Source: Gammaproteobacteria bacterium
GTDB taxonomy: Bacteria; Pseudomonadota; Gammaproteobacteria; WFUO01
DNA length: 53,627 nucleotides
Direction: 5' to 3'
NCBI GenBank assembly: GCA_015484945.1
Contig: WFUO01000046.1
Location: forward strand, 1 to 53,627
The position numbers were made by a program, and so were the translations under genes. The notes under the pieces were generated by a model. It did no database searches and was not told the origin of the DNA. It saw only the letters and a list, made by a program, of their open reading frames with translations. How positions within the stretch are numbered: position 1 is the stretch's first letter; each line of letters starts with the position of its first letter. Shown in pieces: positions 51,250 through 53,627 of the stretch.

Positions 51250-51902
51250 GAGTCGTTATACATGCACTGACAGCCATGGCCCTGGCCATGTGGCTATCGG
51301 CTTGCAGTGATACCACCTCGCATAGCCGCGCGGTATATATGCTCATCGATACCTCTGGCACCTATACGCAGGAGATCCGCAAAGCCAATTCCATTATCAA
51401 CTATTTGCTCGGGAATCTCGGTCCGGGCGATTCGCTGGCCGTAGCCAAGATCGACAGCGGCAGTTTCAGCGAGAAGGACATCGTTGCCAAGGTGACTTTC
51501 GACAGCCGGCCTTCGTACACCAATGCGCAGAAACGCGCGTTCCGGCTAAAGATCGATGAATTCATCAAGAGCGTCAAGAGCAGTGGTCATACCGACATTA
51601 CCGGCGGGGTGTTGCAGGCCATCGAATTTCTCAACGAAACCGGCGCCGGAAAACGGATGATTCTGATTTTCTCAGACCTCAAGGAAGATCTACGCAAGGG
51701 ACAGGTGAGGAACTTCCCGATCGAGATGAAAGGCATCGAGGTCGTGGCCATCAACGTCACCAAGCTACGCAGTGACAATATCGATCCACGGGAATACATG
51801 AAACGCCTCGAATACTGGAAAAAGCGGGTCATGGCCGGAAATGGCAGCTGGCGCGTCATCAACGACCTCGACAACATGGAGCGCCTGCTGTCCGGTGAAT
51901 AG
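51246..51902 (+). CDS. VWA-domain lipoprotein
   Basis: This 218-residue protein has a lipoprotein signal (hydrophobic stretch ending in LSAC, modified cysteine at about residue 20). The von Willebrand A domain has a metal-binding site that can be traced: DTSGT stands for the usual DxSxS, a threonine lies in SGHTDITGG, and an aspartate in IFSDLKED. VWA domains bind partner proteins through this metal. The aspartate after the lipidated cysteine (C-S-D) is at position +3, and no clear inner-membrane retention signal is present. It is coupled to the upstream membrane protein by an ATGA overlap. Confidence 0.8.
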   Translation: MRVVIHALTAMALAMWLSACSDTTSHSRAVYMLIDTSGTYTQEIRKANSIINYLLGNLGPGDSLAVAKIDSGSFSEKDIVAKVTFDSRPSYTNAQKRAFRLKIDEFIKSVKSSGHTDITGGVLQAIEFLNETGAGKRMILIFSDLKEDLRKGQVRNFPIEMKGIEVVAINVTKLRSDNIDPREYMKRLEYWKKRVMAGNGSWRVINDLDNMERLLSGE

Positions 51903-51925
51903 CCTGGGAAGCTGCCAGTCACCGG

Positions 51926-51951
51926 GAATTTCACACATGAGTGTGAAATTC
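51926..51951 (+). terminator. Hairpin after the VWA gene
   Basis: The perfect 11-bp stem GAATTTCACAC/GTGTGAAATTC has an ATGA loop, 23 bases past the stop codon. There is no T-run, so it may be a 3' stabiliser or a protein-binding palindrome. Confidence 0.45.
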
Positions 51952-52135
51952 AGCGCGCGGAAGCACTGAATCACAGATAAGCAATGTTCGGTATCCTTGC
52001 GACGCAAAACCCGCCGCCTTCATGGGGATGGCCACGCCTCGTCTGTATGTGTCATGTCCACGGGAGCCTGGTACGGTAAAGCAATGACAAAAAAGGCCGG
52101 CTTGGTTATCATGCGGATAACAGGTTGGTATTCGC

Positions 52136-52984
52136 ATGTCTGACATCATCATCTCCGGGCTCTACATCTATCCCATCAAGTCCTTGCGTGGTATTCGTGT
52201 CGAACGTATGCGCCTGGGTGATCGTGGCCCGGAGCATGACAGGCGCTGGATGCTGATTGATGGCGAGGGGCGTTTTCTGAGCCAGCGCCAGTTACCGCGC
52301 ATGTGCCTGATCGATGTCAGCCTGCAAGGCGACCGGTTGGTTTGCGAAGCGCCTGACATGCGGCCACTGGAATTGCCACTGGCCCTGTCACAGGATCATC
52401 GGGCTATCACAGTGCAGATCTGGAATGATCACTGTAAGGCGTTGCTTGCGCCTTCTGCGGCCAATGCCTGGTTCACGGAGTTTCTCGATACCGATTGCCG
52501 TCTGGTCTATATGCCGAATGCGACCCGGCGGCGGGTGGATCCCAACTATGCCGATGACGAGGGTGACATCGCGGGATTCGCGGATGGTTTTCCGTTGTTG
52601 ATGATCTCGCAGGCCTCGCTGGACGAGCTAAACCGGCGTTTGGGTGAAAAAGGCCATGCCGCCCTGCCGATGATACGTTTCCGGCCCAATATCGTCATCA
52701 CTGGCTGCGCCGCGCATGCCGAAGACGGGATGGAGCGTCTGCTTGGCGAACATGTCGAACTGCTGCCGGTCAAGCCCTGTTCCCGTTGTGTCATTCCGTC
52801 CATCGACATCGCCACGGCGCAGAAGGGTCGGGAGCCGACCGCCACCCTGGCTGAATACCGGCGACTGGATGGGCGCAAGATCTACTTCGGCCAGAATACG
52901 CTCTATCGTGTCGTCGGCGAGGCCGTGCTGGCAGTTGGAGACCGTTTCGAGGTCACTTCCCGACCAGAAGTGAGCCGTCACTGA
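52136..52984 (+). CDS. MOSC-domain protein (YcbX/mARC-like, without ferredoxin domain)
   Basis: This 282-residue protein has an N-terminal beta-barrel MOSC_N domain (GLYIYPIKSLRGI, DRRWMLID) and a C-terminal MOSC domain (RFRPNIVITG, KPCSRCVIPSIDIATAQKG). The cysteine in the KPCSRC block is the expected molybdenum-cofactor ligand in YcbX-like enzymes, which reduce N-hydroxylated compounds. E. coli YcbX has an extra C-terminal ferredoxin that is absent here, so a separate electron donor would be needed. Its 3' end overlaps the convergent formyltransferase gene by 32 bases. Confidence 0.88.
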   Translation: MSDIIISGLYIYPIKSLRGIRVERMRLGDRGPEHDRRWMLIDGEGRFLSQRQLPRMCLIDVSLQGDRLVCEAPDMRPLELPLALSQDHRAITVQIWNDHCKALLAPSAANAWFTEFLDTDCRLVYMPNATRRRVDPNYADDEGDIAGFADGFPLLMISQASLDELNRRLGEKGHAALPMIRFRPNIVITGCAAHAEDGMERLLGEHVELLPVKPCSRCVIPSIDIATAQKGREPTATLAEYRRLDGRKIYFGQNTLYRVVGEAVLAVGDRFEVTSRPEVSRH

Positions 52985-53627
52985 ATCGCAGCAGCTGACG
53001 GTTTGGGGCAATCCCGATGATATTGGCCTGACCACGTTGCAGCGTGTAGCCGATCGCGTCGTCGATGCTGAGGGTGGTCTCCGGGTACTCGATGGTATAG
53101 GGTTGTCGCCAGTGACGCGTACCCTTGATGAAGTTCCAGGCACGGCGTGCCGTCCACATGGGAGACAGATGAAAATCCCGCCTTTGCGGCCAGCCCTGAC
53201 AGGTGGCGAGCGATTCGTCCTGCGGGGTTTCCACGAGTCGTCCTTCAGCCATGTTGCGTAACAAGTCAGAGACCATGTTCGCGCCTTCCTGCGCCAGCAA
53301 CCGGTTGGCCTGCGCGCCACTGATGCCATCCGGCATGGCAATGGCTCGCTGCAGGGCAATATCGCCACCATCGAGTTCATTGCTGAGACGATGCAGCGTG
53401 ATTCCGAACTCATTACGGCCATCACGGAACTGCCAGAACAGGGGTACCGGGCCGCGGTAGCGTGGCAGCAAGGACGGATGCAGGTTGAAACCGCCTAGCG
53501 GCGCCAGCGCAACGAATGACGCGGGGATCTTTTTTGGAAAACAGGCCACGATGATGATGTCGGGCGCCAGCTGACGTACACGCGCGCGAAAACGGCTGGC
53601 CTCGAAATCCTGGACGCGCAGGCAGGG
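52953..53627 (-). CDS. Formyltransferase-family protein, C-terminal part (cut by window edge)
   Basis: The last 224 codons of this gene lie in the window; it continues beyond the right edge. The formyl-transferase core motif is visible (VACFPKKIP, then NLHPSLLPRYRGPVP) with the catalytic N/H pair and a downstream aspartate in LDGGDI. A second domain of about 70 residues follows. It resembles methionyl-tRNA formyltransferase in the first part, but the shorter C-terminus suggests another formyltransferase of the Fmt/ArnA group. It is convergent with, and overlaps, the MOSC gene. Confidence 0.8.
   Translation of the reverse strand, partial: PCLRVQDFEASRFRARVRQLAPDIIIVACFPKKIPASFVALAPLGGFNLHPSLLPRYRGPVPLFWQFRDGRNEFGITLHRLSNELDGGDIALQRAIAMPDGISGAQANRLLAQEGANMVSDLLRNMAEGRLVETPQDESLATCQGWPQRRDFHLSPMWTARRAWNFIKGTRHWRQPYTIEYPETTLSIDDAIGYTLQRGQANIIGIAPNRQLLRFSDGSLLVGK

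Overview
The window is a moderately GC-rich stretch of a gammaproteobacterial chromosome. It carries no insertion sequence, phage gene, CRISPR array or rRNA. Two gene orders support the assignment: uvrY ... uvrC-pgsA followed by tRNA-Gly(GCC), tRNA-Cys(GCA) and tRNA-Leu(TAA), and yccA beside tRNA-Ser(TGA), both as in Escherichia coli. The sulfide:quinone oxidoreductase with a FisR-type regulator, and the DsrC-like protein, point to an organism with sulfur metabolism. A relative of the purple-sulfur or thioalkali-type sulfur oxidisers is plausible but not proven here.

1-12.65 kb: nitrate assimilation. A narK-type transporter and a PP2C phosphatase (cut by the window edge) are read leftward. 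nirB, nirD, a first Nas-type molybdopterin reductase, a fused ferredoxin/DmsC-like membrane protein, a small membrane protein, a second NasA and a DsrC-like protein without its redox cysteines are read rightward. The divergent control region has a perfect sigma-54 promoter on each strand and NtrC-type palindromes between them, so the whole locus looks nitrogen-controlled. Nitrate enters by NarK, is reduced to nitrite by one or both Nas enzymes (one probably fed by quinol through the fused membrane subunit), and NirBD makes ammonium.

12.65-21.5 kb: housekeeping. This part holds a small membrane protein, yccA, tRNA-Ser with an unusual 29-bp palindrome that includes its 3' end, uvrY, a thioredoxin-like/NHL protein, a family-5 uracil-DNA glycosylase, uvrC, pgsA, three tRNAs, a glycerate-kinase-like P-loop kinase and a LexA-like peptidase with no DNA-binding domain.

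21.5-32.5 kb: mixed genes. They include a DUF1499 membrane protein, a 36-residue microprotein, a phosphoesterase, an SDR, rhlE, a cold-shock gene with a long leader, a polyamine operon (speD, speE, ornithine decarboxylase), a small secreted protein, a GFA-fold protein and an unassigned radical SAM protein.

32.5-40.1 kb: a second-type FtsH, an EF-G2-type elongation factor behind a structured leader, then gnd-zwf-pgl (oxidative pentose phosphate pathway).

40.1-53.6 kb: membrane and signalling genes. A PAQR protein is followed by sqr with its own sigma-54 promoter and a FisR-like activator with an operator array. Next come a CZB chemoreceptor without a sensor domain, a HTH-receiver protein, an intact receiver-HD-GYP phosphodiesterase and a degenerate HD-GYP protein. 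A membrane protein/VWA-lipoprotein pair, a MOSC protein and a formyltransferase cut by the right edge complete the window.
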